From JAISGQ01 sp964500965 (GTDB lineage Bacteria > Bacillota > Clostridia > Oscillospirales > Acutalibacteraceae): DNA of 59,215 nucleotides. Below, piece after piece: positions 49,819 to 58,250 of this stretch (positions are counted from its first letter, which is position 1; every line of letters starts with the position of its first letter). The stretch spans positions 1-59,215 of the forward strand of contig CAZCQZ010000008.1 in assembly GCA_964500965.1 (NCBI GenBank), written 5' to 3'. Position numbers and translations under genes: made by a program. The notes below the pieces were generated by a model, which was not told where the DNA came from, searched no databases, and worked only from the letters and a program-made list of their open reading frames with translations.

Positions 49819-52041
49819 TTAAATAATACTCAACTGCTCGCTCTTTTCCTTTGCTCCTGCCGCCGGCAGTGCTTTGGCTCTGCAACGGTCCGGGTCGCTT
49901 ACCATTCCGTCGGCATAAGCGCACATATCAATAAGATGCGCGTTTTTACGAAGCGTCATAACCTGAACGCCCTGAGTATCTTTTGTAGTCTTTGCCGTAA
50001 TCGCGCCGGTATGAGCAATAAGCCTGTGTCCCGTACTCGATGTCAGCAGGAGCTGTGTATCTTCTGTAATGTATTCTGCTTTTACAAGCTCAAACTTACC
50101 GCAATACGCATTTATCAGCTTTTTACGGTTGGTTTTCGTCTGATATGCGGACATTTCGACCTTGGCAAGCTTACCGTTATCAAAGGCAAACACCATATAG
50201 CCCTCGTATTTTTCGACAACTGCCATATACACTACCTTTTCGCCTTCGTCCATGCCGAGAACAGCAGGCACATATTCGCCCAGTACGCTTGCCTTTGTGT
50301 CCGAAAAATTCGATGCCTTTGTCTTGTACACCTGACATTTGCTGGTGAAAAACAGCAGCTCAATATTGTTTCTGCTTTCCACATGGCGGACTAAGGTGTC
50401 ACCCTCCTTGAGCTTATGTTCTCCGCTCATGCGCAGGGACTGCGGTGTTATCTTTTTAAAGTAGCCCTCGGCTGTCAGGAACAGATTAACGGCATAATCC
50501 GGTATTTCCTCCACCTCGTCGGTTTCTTCAACGGTTTCCTCACAGAGTATCATGGAACGGCGCGGCTGTCCGTACTTTTCGGCAACCTCTTTCATTTCAT
50601 TGATGATTATTCTCTGCACCTTTTTATTGGAGGAAAGTATTTCTTCAAGTCCCGCTATGTCCTCTTTCAGCTTATCAACATCGGCAATTCTTTTGAGAAT
50701 ATATTCCCTGTTGATATGTCTGAGCTTTATTTCCGCAACATATTCTGCCTGAATTTCGTCAATTCCGAAGCCAATCATCAGGTTGGGAACTACCTCGGAT
50801 TCCTCCTCGGTTTCTCTGATAATCTGTATTGCCCTATCAATATCAAGCAAAATTTTTGAAAGACCGGAAAGCAGATGAAGCTTATCTTTCAGCTTACCCA
50901 GCTCAAAATATGTTCTGCGCCTGACACATTCTGTCCTGAACGCAATCCATTCCTGCAAAAGCTCACGGACGCCCATTACTTTCGGGGTGCCGGCAATAAG
51001 CACGTTAAAGTTGCAGGAAAAGCTGTCCTCTAGGGGAGTGAGCTTAAACAGCCTCGCCATAAGCTTATCCGGGTCAACGCCGCGCTTTAAGTCAATGGTA
51101 ATTCTCAAGCCGTCCTTACCCTGCTCATCGCGTATATCGCTTATTTCCTTAATCTTTCCCAGCTTTACAAGCTCTATGACCTTTTCTACTATCGCCTCAA
51201 TCGACGTTGTGGGCGGTATCTGCGTAATGTCAATACAATTTGCACTTTTGTCATAGGTATAACGGGAGCGCACTCTGACATTACCTCTGCCGGTGTCGTA
51301 TATGCTCTTTAAATCGCTCTGGTTTTGCAGAATAAATCCGCCGCCGGGGAAATCCGGCGCAAGCAGTGTGGTTTCAATATCATGCTCCGGGTCATTTATC
51401 AGCGCTATAGTTGTTTCGATAACCTCGGAAAGATTAAAGGAACAAATATTGCACGCCATACCGACCGCTATACCCAGATTGCTGTTGCACAGCACCGAGG
51501 GAAATGTTACAGGCAGCAGTGACGGTTCTTTCATCGTACCGTCAAAATTGTCCACCATATCAACCGCATCGCTGTCAATGTCCCTGAACAGCTCCGCAGA
51601 TATTTTAGCAAGTTTTGCTTCTGTATATCGCGATGCCGCCGGTGCGGTGTCACGGGAATACGCCTTTCCGAACGAGCCTTTGGATTCAATGTACGGGTGA
51701 AGCAGTGCTTCGTGCGCAACGGTCATTCGCACAAGGGTATCATATATCGCCGCATCACCGTGGGGATTAAGCGACATTGTAGCACCTGCGATTTTCGCAC
51801 ATTTTTGAATGTCTCCGTTAAGCAGACCCATTTTGTACATCGTATAAAGAAGCTTTCTGTGTGAGGGTTTAAAGCCGTCAATTTCAGGCAAAGCACGGCT
51901 CATAATAACGCTCATTGCATAGGGCATAAAATTGACTTCAATGGTATCGTCAATTTCCTGTTCTACTATTTCACCAGCGCCCTTAATATATCCTTTTGTT
52001 TCCGGAGAGCTTGACTCCGAGCTTTTCTTTTTTCTTGCCAT
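49819..52041 (-). CDS. Divergent type IIA topoisomerase subunit A (GyrA/ParC-like)
   Basis: A 740-residue DNA-breaking subunit. The catalytic Tyr is Tyr139 in PAASRYTEAKL, and IPPTTSIEAIVE and GLRITIDLKRGVDPDKL mark the tower and coiled-coil regions; the C-terminal ~230 residues are a reduced beta-pinwheel (GDTLVRHVE, TKASNFSDTKA). The usual HPHGDS motif reads NPHGDAAIYD, so the position equivalent to E. coli GyrA Ser83 is Ala97. This and the overall divergence mark it as the extra gyrase/topo IV-like pair of Clostridia and not the main GyrA. A canonical GyrA or ParC is not in the window. It follows the B subunit by 20 bases. Confidence 0.88.
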   Translation of the reverse strand: MARKKKSSESSSPETKGYIKGAGEIVEQEIDDTIEVNFMPYAMSVIMSRALPEIDGFKPSHRKLLYTMYKMGLLNGDIQKCAKIAGATMSLNPHGDAAIYDTLVRMTVAHEALLHPYIESKGSFGKAYSRDTAPAASRYTEAKLAKISAELFRDIDSDAVDMVDNFDGTMKEPSLLPVTFPSVLCNSNLGIAVGMACNICSFNLSEVIETTIALINDPEHDIETTLLAPDFPGGGFILQNQSDLKSIYDTGRGNVRVRSRYTYDKSANCIDITQIPPTTSIEAIVEKVIELVKLGKIKEISDIRDEQGKDGLRITIDLKRGVDPDKLMARLFKLTPLEDSFSCNFNVLIAGTPKVMGVRELLQEWIAFRTECVRRRTYFELGKLKDKLHLLSGLSKILLDIDRAIQIIRETEEESEVVPNLMIGFGIDEIQAEYVAEIKLRHINREYILKRIADVDKLKEDIAGLEEILSSNKKVQRIIINEMKEVAEKYGQPRRSMILCEETVEETDEVEEIPDYAVNLFLTAEGYFKKITPQSLRMSGEHKLKEGDTLVRHVESRNNIELLFFTSKCQVYKTKASNFSDTKASVLGEYVPAVLGMDEGEKVVYMAVVEKYEGYMVFAFDNGKLAKVEMSAYQTKTNRKKLINAYCGKFELVKAEYITEDTQLLLTSSTGHRLIAHTGAITAKTTKDTQGVQVMTLRKNAHLIDMCAYADGMVSDPDRCRAKALPAAGAKEKSEQLSII

Positions 52042-52061
52042 CAGACTTTTCCTTTCGGATT

Positions 52062-54053
52062 TTATTGTACATCAGCCAAATCTATAAATTCGCTTCCGTG
52101 TTCGGTGATGTATTCCTTTCTGCCTGTCAGATTATTTCCCAAAAGAACGTCAAACATCTGCGCTGTTCTTTCGACATCTGAGGGCATTACCTTAATGAGT
52201 CTTCTCGTTTTCGGATTCATTGTGGTCAAATTCATCATATCCGGGTTGTTTTCGCCAAGTCCCTTTGAACGGTTTATCTTGCACTTTTTCTTGCCTATCT
52301 GCTCCATTATTTCAGACTTTTCCTGCTCGGTATAGGCAAAATAGGTTTCGTCCGAGGTTATTATTTCATACAGAGGAGATTCTGCGATAAACACCTTTCC
52401 CTCCTCTATGAGCTTCGGAGTAAGACGGTAAAACATGGCAAGAATAAGTGTTCTTATCTGAAACCCGTCAACGTCCGCATCGGTACATATTATGACCTTA
52501 TTCCAGCGGAGCTGGTTTATATCAAAATTTGAAAGCTTTTTTGCCGCCTTGCTGCCCTGAACGTCCACTCCACAGCCAAGCACCTTAATAAGGTCTGTGA
52601 TAATTTCGCTTTTAAAAATTCTGGCATAATCGACCTTTAAGCAGTTGAGTATTTTTCCTCTGACAGGCATGATTCCCTGAAAATTCGGATCTCTAGCCAC
52701 TTTACACGACCCTGCCGCAGAATCGCCCTCCACGATGTAAAGCTCTCTTTCGTTTACATCTCTGCTTCGGCAATCTATGAATTTAGCCACTCTGGTGGTC
52801 ATGTCCATGTTGCTTGTCAGATTTTTCTTAATTTGCAGTCTTTGCTTATCTGCCTGTTCGCGGCTTTGCTTATTGATAAGGCACTGTGCGCACACCTTAT
52901 CCGCTTCTATCGGATTCTCAAGAAACCACACCTCAAGTTGGTGCTTAAAAAACTCCGTCATAGCTTCACGGATAAATTTATTGTTTATCGCCTTTTTGGT
53001 CTGGTTTTCATAGCTGGTCTGATTTGAAAAGGAAGATACGACAATAACAAGGCAATCCGCAACGTCCTGATATTTTATGCTGCTTTCGTTTTTATTGTAT
53101 TTTCCCGTTGCCTTTAGTCTGTGGTCTATCATGGACGTAAAAGCACTCTGCACCGCTTTATCCGGTGCACCGCCGTATTCAAGCCAGCTTGAATTGTGGT
53201 AATATTCCGTAAGGCTTACTTTGTTTGAAAATGCCAATGCAGCATTTATGCGCACATTGTAATCCGGTTTATCATCTCTGTCTCTGCCTCGGCGTTCACA
53301 TTTCCAGAACTGCACCGAGGTCATTCCCTCATCTCCCACTATCTCACGAACGTGGTCGGCTATTCCCTCTTTATATAGAAATTCGTGCTTCTGACCGGCT
53401 TTTTTATCGTCAAATATAAATGTCACACCTGCGTTGACCACTGCCTGTCGCTTCAGCGTGTCCATAAAATATTCGGCAGGAATATCAATTTCGGTGAAAA
53501 CTTCAAGGTCGGGAAGCCACTTGATTTTTGTACCGGTGCGTTTGCCGGTAAAAGGCTCTTTCTGCAAGCCGCCAATGTTTTCGCCTTTTTCAAAATGCAG
53601 CCTGTAAACATAGCCGTCGCGTATTACCTCTGCGTCCATGTAAACCGATGCGTACTGGGTTGCGCACAGTCCAAGACCGTTTAAGCCGAGAGAAAACTCA
53701 TAGGTTTCGTTTGTATCGTTGTTATACTTACCGCCGCCGTACATTTCACAAAATGCGATTTCCCAGTTATACCTCTGCTCGCGCTCGTTGTATTCCACGG
53801 GAATACCTCTGCCCATATCGGCAATTTCAATAGCACCGTCCTGATAACGTGTTACGGTGATTTTATTGCCATAGCCCTCTCTCGCTTCGTCTATTGCGTT
53901 TGAAAGTATTTCAAATACAGCGTGCTGGCAGCCCTCAATGCTGTTTGAGCCGAAAATTACCTCCGGACGTTTACGTACACGCTCCGCACCCTTGAGCAAG
54001 GACATACTGTCATTAGTGTATTCACTTTTTACGGTTTTTTTGTTGTTTTCCAT
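52062..54053 (-). CDS. Divergent type IIA topoisomerase subunit B (GyrB/ParE-like)
   Basis: A 663-residue ATPase subunit. The GHKL ATP site is recognisable (EILSNAIDEA, IADMGRGIPVEY, GLNGLGLCATQYAS), the transducer domain follows, and the Toprim domain has VEGDSAAGSC and CTDADVDGFQIR with the catalytic Glu and Asp residues, then SKGLGENNPDMM near the C-terminus. It is longer than ParE owing to an expanded middle region. It forms a two-gene operon with the A subunit and would make an ATP-dependent decatenase or supercoiling enzyme. Confidence 0.9.
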   Translation of the reverse strand: MENNKKTVKSEYTNDSMSLLKGAERVRKRPEVIFGSNSIEGCQHAVFEILSNAIDEAREGYGNKITVTRYQDGAIEIADMGRGIPVEYNEREQRYNWEIAFCEMYGGGKYNNDTNETYEFSLGLNGLGLCATQYASVYMDAEVIRDGYVYRLHFEKGENIGGLQKEPFTGKRTGTKIKWLPDLEVFTEIDIPAEYFMDTLKRQAVVNAGVTFIFDDKKAGQKHEFLYKEGIADHVREIVGDEGMTSVQFWKCERRGRDRDDKPDYNVRINAALAFSNKVSLTEYYHNSSWLEYGGAPDKAVQSAFTSMIDHRLKATGKYNKNESSIKYQDVADCLVIVVSSFSNQTSYENQTKKAINNKFIREAMTEFFKHQLEVWFLENPIEADKVCAQCLINKQSREQADKQRLQIKKNLTSNMDMTTRVAKFIDCRSRDVNERELYIVEGDSAAGSCKVARDPNFQGIMPVRGKILNCLKVDYARIFKSEIITDLIKVLGCGVDVQGSKAAKKLSNFDINQLRWNKVIICTDADVDGFQIRTLILAMFYRLTPKLIEEGKVFIAESPLYEIITSDETYFAYTEQEKSEIMEQIGKKKCKINRSKGLGENNPDMMNLTTMNPKTRRLIKVMPSDVERTAQMFDVLLGNNLTGRKEYITEHGSEFIDLADVQ

Positions 54054-54173
54054 GCTAATGATTTCTTTCCTTTTCTAATTCTTTTGCCTATATATTTTAC
54101 ATAATTTGTGTGTTTATGTCAATATCAACACATTATATTGTGCCGATTTTATACCACAACTATTACAACCTAA

Positions 54174-54222
54174 TGAGTAAAAAATGGGCTGTAAACAAAG
54201 GTTTTACAGCCCATTTTAGACA
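54174..54222. terminator. Terminator of the efp/CD1247-like run
   Basis: AAAATGGGCTGTAAA (54181-54195) and its exact complement (54203-54217) with a 7-base loop; T-tracts on both sides. A second hairpin with AACAGGGA/TCCCTGTT arms (54229-54258) stands between it and the stop. Confidence 0.82.
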
Positions 54223-54279
54223 CAGCTAAACAGGGATACGGCAAAGCCGCTCCCTGTTAATATTAAGCTTAATAATCAA

Positions 54280-54699
54280 TTAACCCTCAAGGTCAAACTC
54301 AAGCTTTTCACCGCAGTTGGGGCACTCCATTTCGCCTGCGTTAATCATATCCTCATCGAGGCAGATAGTTTCGCCGCAGGTGGGACAGGTGACTTCATAA
54401 AAAAGCTCATCGGCATCTTTCTTTTCGGGTGCATCGTCATAGTGACCGCTGCAGCAATCACAATCACAGCAATCGTCATCACCGTAAAGATCCTTTTCAA
54501 CCTCACCCAGATCTTCGTCGACAGCATCAATTTGCTCCTGAAGCTCGGTAAAACCGTCCTCAAGATTTGCTACATTGTCAACAATATCCTCAATAAGGTC
54601 AAGCAGGCTTTTTATAACCTTTGTATCCTTTTTTGATTCATCAAGCCCAAGTCCCTCAACAAGACCCTTGACATAAGCAAGCTTTTCGATTGTATTCAT
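54280..54699 (-). CDS. CD1247-like zinc-ribbon protein
   Basis: A 139-residue protein with an N-terminal helical domain (IEKLAYVKGLVEGLGLDESKKDTKVIKSLLDLIEDI, about 1-60) typical of the clostridial CD1247 family, an acidic Cys-rich middle (DDDCCDCDCCSGH) and a C-terminal zinc ribbon with two CPxCG knuckles (CPTCGETI and CPNCGEKL). Probable metal-binding cytosolic protein of unknown role. The middle cluster of six Cys in nine residues is unusual and could be a second metal site. It is last in the efp run. Confidence 0.85.
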   Translation of the reverse strand: MNTIEKLAYVKGLVEGLGLDESKKDTKVIKSLLDLIEDIVDNVANLEDGFTELQEQIDAVDEDLGEVEKDLYGDDDCCDCDCCSGHYDDAPEKKDADELFYEVTCPTCGETICLDEDMINAGEMECPNCGEKLEFDLEG

Positions 54700-54733
54700 G
54701 ATAATACCTCCTCAAGAGTTTATCGCCAGTTTA

Positions 54734-55294
54734 TTATTTTGCACGACCGATGTACTCACCGACTCTGGTGTCAATCTGAATTTTATCGCCCTCGTTGATA
54801 AAGAGAGGAACGAAAACCTCAGCACCGGTTTCGAGAGTTGCGGGCTTCGTGGTGTTAGTTGCGGTGTTTCCTGCTACGCCCGGCTCGGTGTGAGTTACGG
54901 TAAGCTCAACAAAGTTGGGGGGATCAACCGCAAAAATGCTTCCCTTGTAGGAGGAAATCCTACAGGTCATGTTTTCGGTAACGAATTTAAAGCTGTCGCC
55001 GAGAGTGGATTCGTTAATGGGAACCAGCTCAAAGGATTCCGGATCCATGAAGTAATAAAGCTCGCCGTCGGTATAGGAATACTCCATATCCTTACGCTCA
55101 ATGAAAGCGGTGGGGAACTTATCGGACGGGTTGAATGAACGCTCAACGATAGAACCGGTTATTACGTTCTTAATCTTTGCGCGAACAAAAGCCGCGCCTT
55201 TGCCGGGCTTAACGTGCTGAAACTCTACGATGGAATAAACGTTGCCGTCCATCTCAAAAGTTACGCCGTTTCTGAAATCGCCTGCTACTACCAT
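54734..55294 (-). CDS. efp: Elongation factor P
   Basis: A 186-residue translation factor that relieves ribosome stalling at polyproline stretches. Three OB-like domains are present; the P-site loop is VKPGKGAAFVR with the tip Lys32, and the C-terminal signature is EVFVPLFINEGDKIQIDTRVGEYIGRAK. Ribosome site TTGGAGG. It follows the M24 peptidase gene, the neighbourhood also seen in B. subtilis (yqhT-efp). Confidence 0.97.
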   Translation of the reverse strand: MVVAGDFRNGVTFEMDGNVYSIVEFQHVKPGKGAAFVRAKIKNVITGSIVERSFNPSDKFPTAFIERKDMEYSYTDGELYYFMDPESFELVPINESTLGDSFKFVTENMTCRISSYKGSIFAVDPPNFVELTVTHTEPGVAGNTATNTTKPATLETGAEVFVPLFINEGDKIQIDTRVGEYIGRAK

Positions 55295-55330
55295 ATTATA
55301 AAACCTCCAAGTTGTCAGTTGCCATAGTTA

Positions 55331-55359
55331 ATTGTAACTTATTTGTGAGAACTTTGCAA
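55331..55359 (-). promoter_or_regulatory. Candidate promoter of efp
   Basis: Minus-strand TTGCAA (55359-55354), 17 bases, TACAAT (55336-55331), about 37 bases upstream of the efp start. Confidence 0.5.
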
Positions 55360-55395
55360 GTATATTATGCAAAATTATTTGAAATTCATTAAAAA

Positions 55396-56499
55396 TTAAC
55401 CTATTTCAAGCAGCTCACGGGGCAAGTTGGTGAGATTCACGCCGGAATCTGCGGTTTTGTATACCATATTTTCAATTCTTACGCCGCCTTTACCCTCAAG
55501 ATAAATGCCGGGTTCAACGGTAATTACCGCGCCGACCGGAATTTCTCCCTGAGACGACGGTGCTACAGAGGGAGTTTCATGTATTTCAACGCCTACTCCG
55601 TGACCTGTGGAATGACCGAAATACTGACCGTAGCCTGCATCGGTTATAACCTTTCTCGTGACGCCGTCACATTCGGACAGCACCTTGCCGCCGTTCATAA
55701 CATAATCTATGCCTGCCTGCTGTGCGCGAAGTACGGTGTTATAAATCAACTTCTGTTCGTCAGTTGCCTTGCCGAAAACAACGGTTCTTGTCATGTCGGA
55801 ATGGTAACCGTCAACAACAGCACCGATGTCAAAGGTGATAAAATCGCCCTTTTGTACCTTGTAATCGGAGGGAACTGCATGAGGCATTGAGCTGTTTGCA
55901 CCTGCCGCAACGATAAGGTCAAATGCGACGCGCTCTGCTCCGTTCTTTCTCATATAAAATTCGATTTCAAGAGCAAGCTCTTTTTCGGTTACTCCCTCGC
56001 GGAGAACGTTCTTCAGCACATATTCAAGTGAATCCTCGGTAATCTTCTGTGCTTCCCTGATTTTCTCGATTTCGTACTCGGATTTCGACACTCTCATTTC
56101 ATTGAGAATATCGTCAAGCTGACTTGTTTTCACAAGCTCAATTGTATCAAAAAGCTTTTCGTATCTGGCAGCTTCGGACAGGGTAACTCTTTCGCTTTCA
56201 ATAAGAGCTTTCTTAATGCCAAGCTCCTCTGCGATTTCTTTCATTGTTTCACCGAGCTTCTTAAAGCCGCGCACTTCGCTGTTTGTAATCTGATTTGCGG
56301 CGGCTTCGGTATAGCGTGAATCGGTGATGAAAATGCTCTTTTCTCTGCTTACAACCAGAAATCCGTCGGAAGCGGGAAAACCTGTCATATATCTCCTGGA
56401 AATTTCAGAGGATATAATAGCTCCGTCAACGTCCTCCGGCAAACGGCTCTGAAGCTTACTGATTCTATCTGCATATTCTTCGGTAAATGTTTTGCTCAT
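55396..56499 (-). CDS. M24 family Xaa-Pro peptidase
   Basis: A 367-residue two-domain metallopeptidase. The N-terminal creatinase-like domain (about 1-130) precedes the pita-bread catalytic domain with the ligands in FDIGAVVDGYHSDMTRT (two Asp), GHSTGHGVGVEIHE (His), VITVEPGIY and GGVRIENMV (Glu). It removes N-terminal residues ahead of proline from peptides, as YqhT/PepP-type enzymes do. It is upstream of efp and 12 bases after the TIM-barrel gene. Confidence 0.94.
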   Translation of the reverse strand: MSKTFTEEYADRISKLQSRLPEDVDGAIISSEISRRYMTGFPASDGFLVVSREKSIFITDSRYTEAAANQITNSEVRGFKKLGETMKEIAEELGIKKALIESERVTLSEAARYEKLFDTIELVKTSQLDDILNEMRVSKSEYEIEKIREAQKITEDSLEYVLKNVLREGVTEKELALEIEFYMRKNGAERVAFDLIVAAGANSSMPHAVPSDYKVQKGDFITFDIGAVVDGYHSDMTRTVVFGKATDEQKLIYNTVLRAQQAGIDYVMNGGKVLSECDGVTRKVITDAGYGQYFGHSTGHGVGVEIHETPSVAPSSQGEIPVGAVITVEPGIYLEGKGGVRIENMVYKTADSGVNLTNLPRELLEIG

Positions 56500-56511
56500 G
56501 ATGTTCGCTCC

Positions 56512-57363
56512 TTATATGTTTTGTTTATATATTTCAAGCATGGTCACGCTGTCATATGTCTGTGTCCCTGCCGATTCGCATATTATTGTCGGGGTCATTT
56601 CAAGCCTTGAAACGCTTTGAATAAATAACTCCGGATTCGGTCCGAAATTTCTGTCCTCAAAGGTGAGATGTCTGACCTCACCGCCCTTTGAATATTCGAT
56701 TTTTGAAAAATGAATGTGCATATTTTTCGCACGGTATTCTCCAAGCTCATCGGAAACTGCGGAAAACACCCTTGCGTAATCCTCAAAGCTTTGCAAAGAG
56801 CCTCCTGTGCGGCTGTTCAGATGTCCGAAATCCACGCATGGAATAAATCGCTCATCAAGCTTGCAAAAGGCAATTACGTCCTCCAAATCGCCAAGCTGAT
56901 TTATCTTGCCCATGACCTCAGGACAAATGTGAATATCGGAAAAACCGTCACTGTCAAGGACGTTTTGCGCCTTGACAAGAGTTTCGCAGGCAATGCTCCG
57001 CGCTTCCTCCCTTGTCATTTTGGCAAGTCCTCCGGGATGAACAACTATCCTGTTGCCACCCAGCATTTTCACAGCTTCCGCACTCTGCTCGATATATTTC
57101 ACCGAATTATTTCTTTTTTCAATGTCTACAGAAGCAAGGGAAATAAAATACGGTGCATGAAGTGAAACCGAAATTCCGGCACTGTTTGCCGCATTTTTAA
57201 TTGCTTCCGCTTTTCCCTCGCTCAGCCTGACACCTCTGCCGCACTGGTATTCAAATGCATTTAAGCCCTTTTCGGCAAGCCAGCTCATAAGCTTTTCGGT
57301 GCTTTTAATTTTCTCGGCGGCGGCAGCTTCGCACATTCCGGCAGGGCCGATTTTAATTGACAT
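56512..57363 (-). CDS. TIM-barrel protein related to AP endonuclease IV
   Basis: A 283-residue xylose-isomerase-like TIM barrel of the Nfo family. The residue patterns SVSLHAPYFISLAS, RIVVHPGG, ICPEVMGKINQLG, CVDFGHLNSR and HIHFSKIEY place His, Glu and Asp at metal-binding positions. Substrate is uncertain: true endonuclease IV or a sugar-phosphate-type isomerase. The ATG at 57363 overlaps yqeG by 11 bases and starts the conserved GPAGMCEAA region; the longer upstream frame is not supported. Same-strand neighbour of yqeG and the M24 peptidase. Confidence 0.82.
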   Translation of the reverse strand: MSIKIGPAGMCEAAAAEKIKSTEKLMSWLAEKGLNAFEYQCGRGVRLSEGKAEAIKNAANSAGISVSLHAPYFISLASVDIEKRNNSVKYIEQSAEAVKMLGGNRIVVHPGGLAKMTREEARSIACETLVKAQNVLDSDGFSDIHICPEVMGKINQLGDLEDVIAFCKLDERFIPCVDFGHLNSRTGGSLQSFEDYARVFSAVSDELGEYRAKNMHIHFSKIEYSKGGEVRHLTFEDRNFGPNPELFIQSVSRLEMTPTIICESAGTQTYDSVTMLEIYKQNI

Positions 57364-57862
57364 TTTTCTTCGCCTTTCTTTTATAAGAAGCAATGACAGG
57401 CTTTTCCATGGCACGCTTGAACTTGAAAAACGCCTTGTTTTCAAGCTCATACGGCACTGTAAGCACAGTGTATGCTCCAAGCAGATTGCCGCCGATTATA
57501 TCGGTAAATATCTGATCACCGACGGCAACTGCCTCTTTCGGTGAAACATCAATCCTTTTGCAGGCTTCCCTGAATCCCTTTGCAAGAGGCTTTGCTCCTT
57601 TTGCCACAAAATCAACACCGATTTTATCGGCAAAGGGTGCAACCCTTTCCGCGCTGTTATTCGATACAATTATCAGCTTCAATCCGTGAGATTTCATTGT
57701 ATCAATCCATTCCGTAACGCCCGTTGCCGGAATCGGATTATCGTGAGTCGTCATAGTATTGTCAACATCAAGCAGTATAGCCTTGCAGCCTACGGAACGG
57801 AAGAAGTCAATATCAAGCTCAATCATTTTGTCAACCATCAGACGTGGTTTCAAAAGAGGCAT
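57353..57862 (-). CDS. YqeG-family HAD phosphatase
   Basis: A 169-residue HAD IIIA-type phosphatase. Motif I is LLDVDNTMTTHD, motif II IVSNNS, and motif III/IV VAVGDQIFTDIIGG. The MPLLKPRLMVDKMIELD opening is the YqeG signature. It is conserved in Firmicutes near ribosome-assembly and chromosome genes; the substrate is unknown. It heads the run yqeG, nuclease-like gene, M24 peptidase, efp, CD1247-like gene. Confidence 0.92.
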   Translation of the reverse strand: MPLLKPRLMVDKMIELDIDFFRSVGCKAILLDVDNTMTTHDNPIPATGVTEWIDTMKSHGLKLIIVSNNSAERVAPFADKIGVDFVAKGAKPLAKGFREACKRIDVSPKEAVAVGDQIFTDIIGGNLLGAYTVLTVPYELENKAFFKFKRAMEKPVIASYKRKAKKNVN

Positions 57863-57897
57863 TTTTCCGTCTCCTTTTAATTAAATAGCAGTATTAA

Positions 57898-57934
57898 ACA
57901 AAAAAACGGACAGAAAACATCTGCCCGCTTTTTT
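57898..57934 (-). terminator. Intrinsic terminator after rpsU
   Basis: CGGACAGA (57907-57914) pairs with TCTGCCCG (57920-57927, one G-U pair), followed on the minus strand by TTTTTTT. Confidence 0.85.
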
Positions 57935-57952
57935 CATTGTTGTAGAAGTCAA

Positions 57953-58132
57953 TTATTTATACTTACGCTTGCGAGCGGCTTCGGACTTCTTTTTACGCTT
58001 GACAGAGGGCTTCTCGTAAGCTTCTCTCTTGCGCACTTCCTGAATGATACCGCCACGTGCGCAGGATCTCTTGAAGCGGCGCAGTGCGCTCTCCAAAGAC
58101 TCGTTGTCTCTTACCTTGATTTCCGATGACAT
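57953..58132 (-). CDS. rpsU: 30S ribosomal protein S21
   Basis: A 59-residue basic ribosomal protein translated by hand from the minus strand: begins MSSEIKVRDNESLESALRRF, continues with SCARGGIIQEVRKREAYEKPS and ends in a Lys/Arg-rich tail KRKYK. Length and the GGIIQEVRKREAYEKPS core are standard for S21. A perfect-hexamer promoter lies upstream and a terminator downstream, so it is a single-gene unit. Confidence 0.95.
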   Translation of the reverse strand: MSSEIKVRDNESLESALRRFKRSCARGGIIQEVRKREAYEKPSVKRKKKSEAARKRKYK

Positions 58133-58199
58133 GATTGACTTTCCCTCCCCTCCGCCTTTTCAACACGGGGTGTTAAACTTAGGACGCTGACTGCTGACT

Positions 58200-58229
58200 A
58201 TTATAATCTATATTCTATCGGAATGTCAA
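58200..58229 (-). promoter_or_regulatory. Sigma-A promoter of rpsU
   Basis: Minus-strand TTGACA (58229-58224) and TATAAT (58205-58200) with an 18-base spacer. The promoter sits about 20 bases past the leuS stop. Confidence 0.85.
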
Positions 58230-58250
58230 TAGTTATTTGTGTGAACATTA

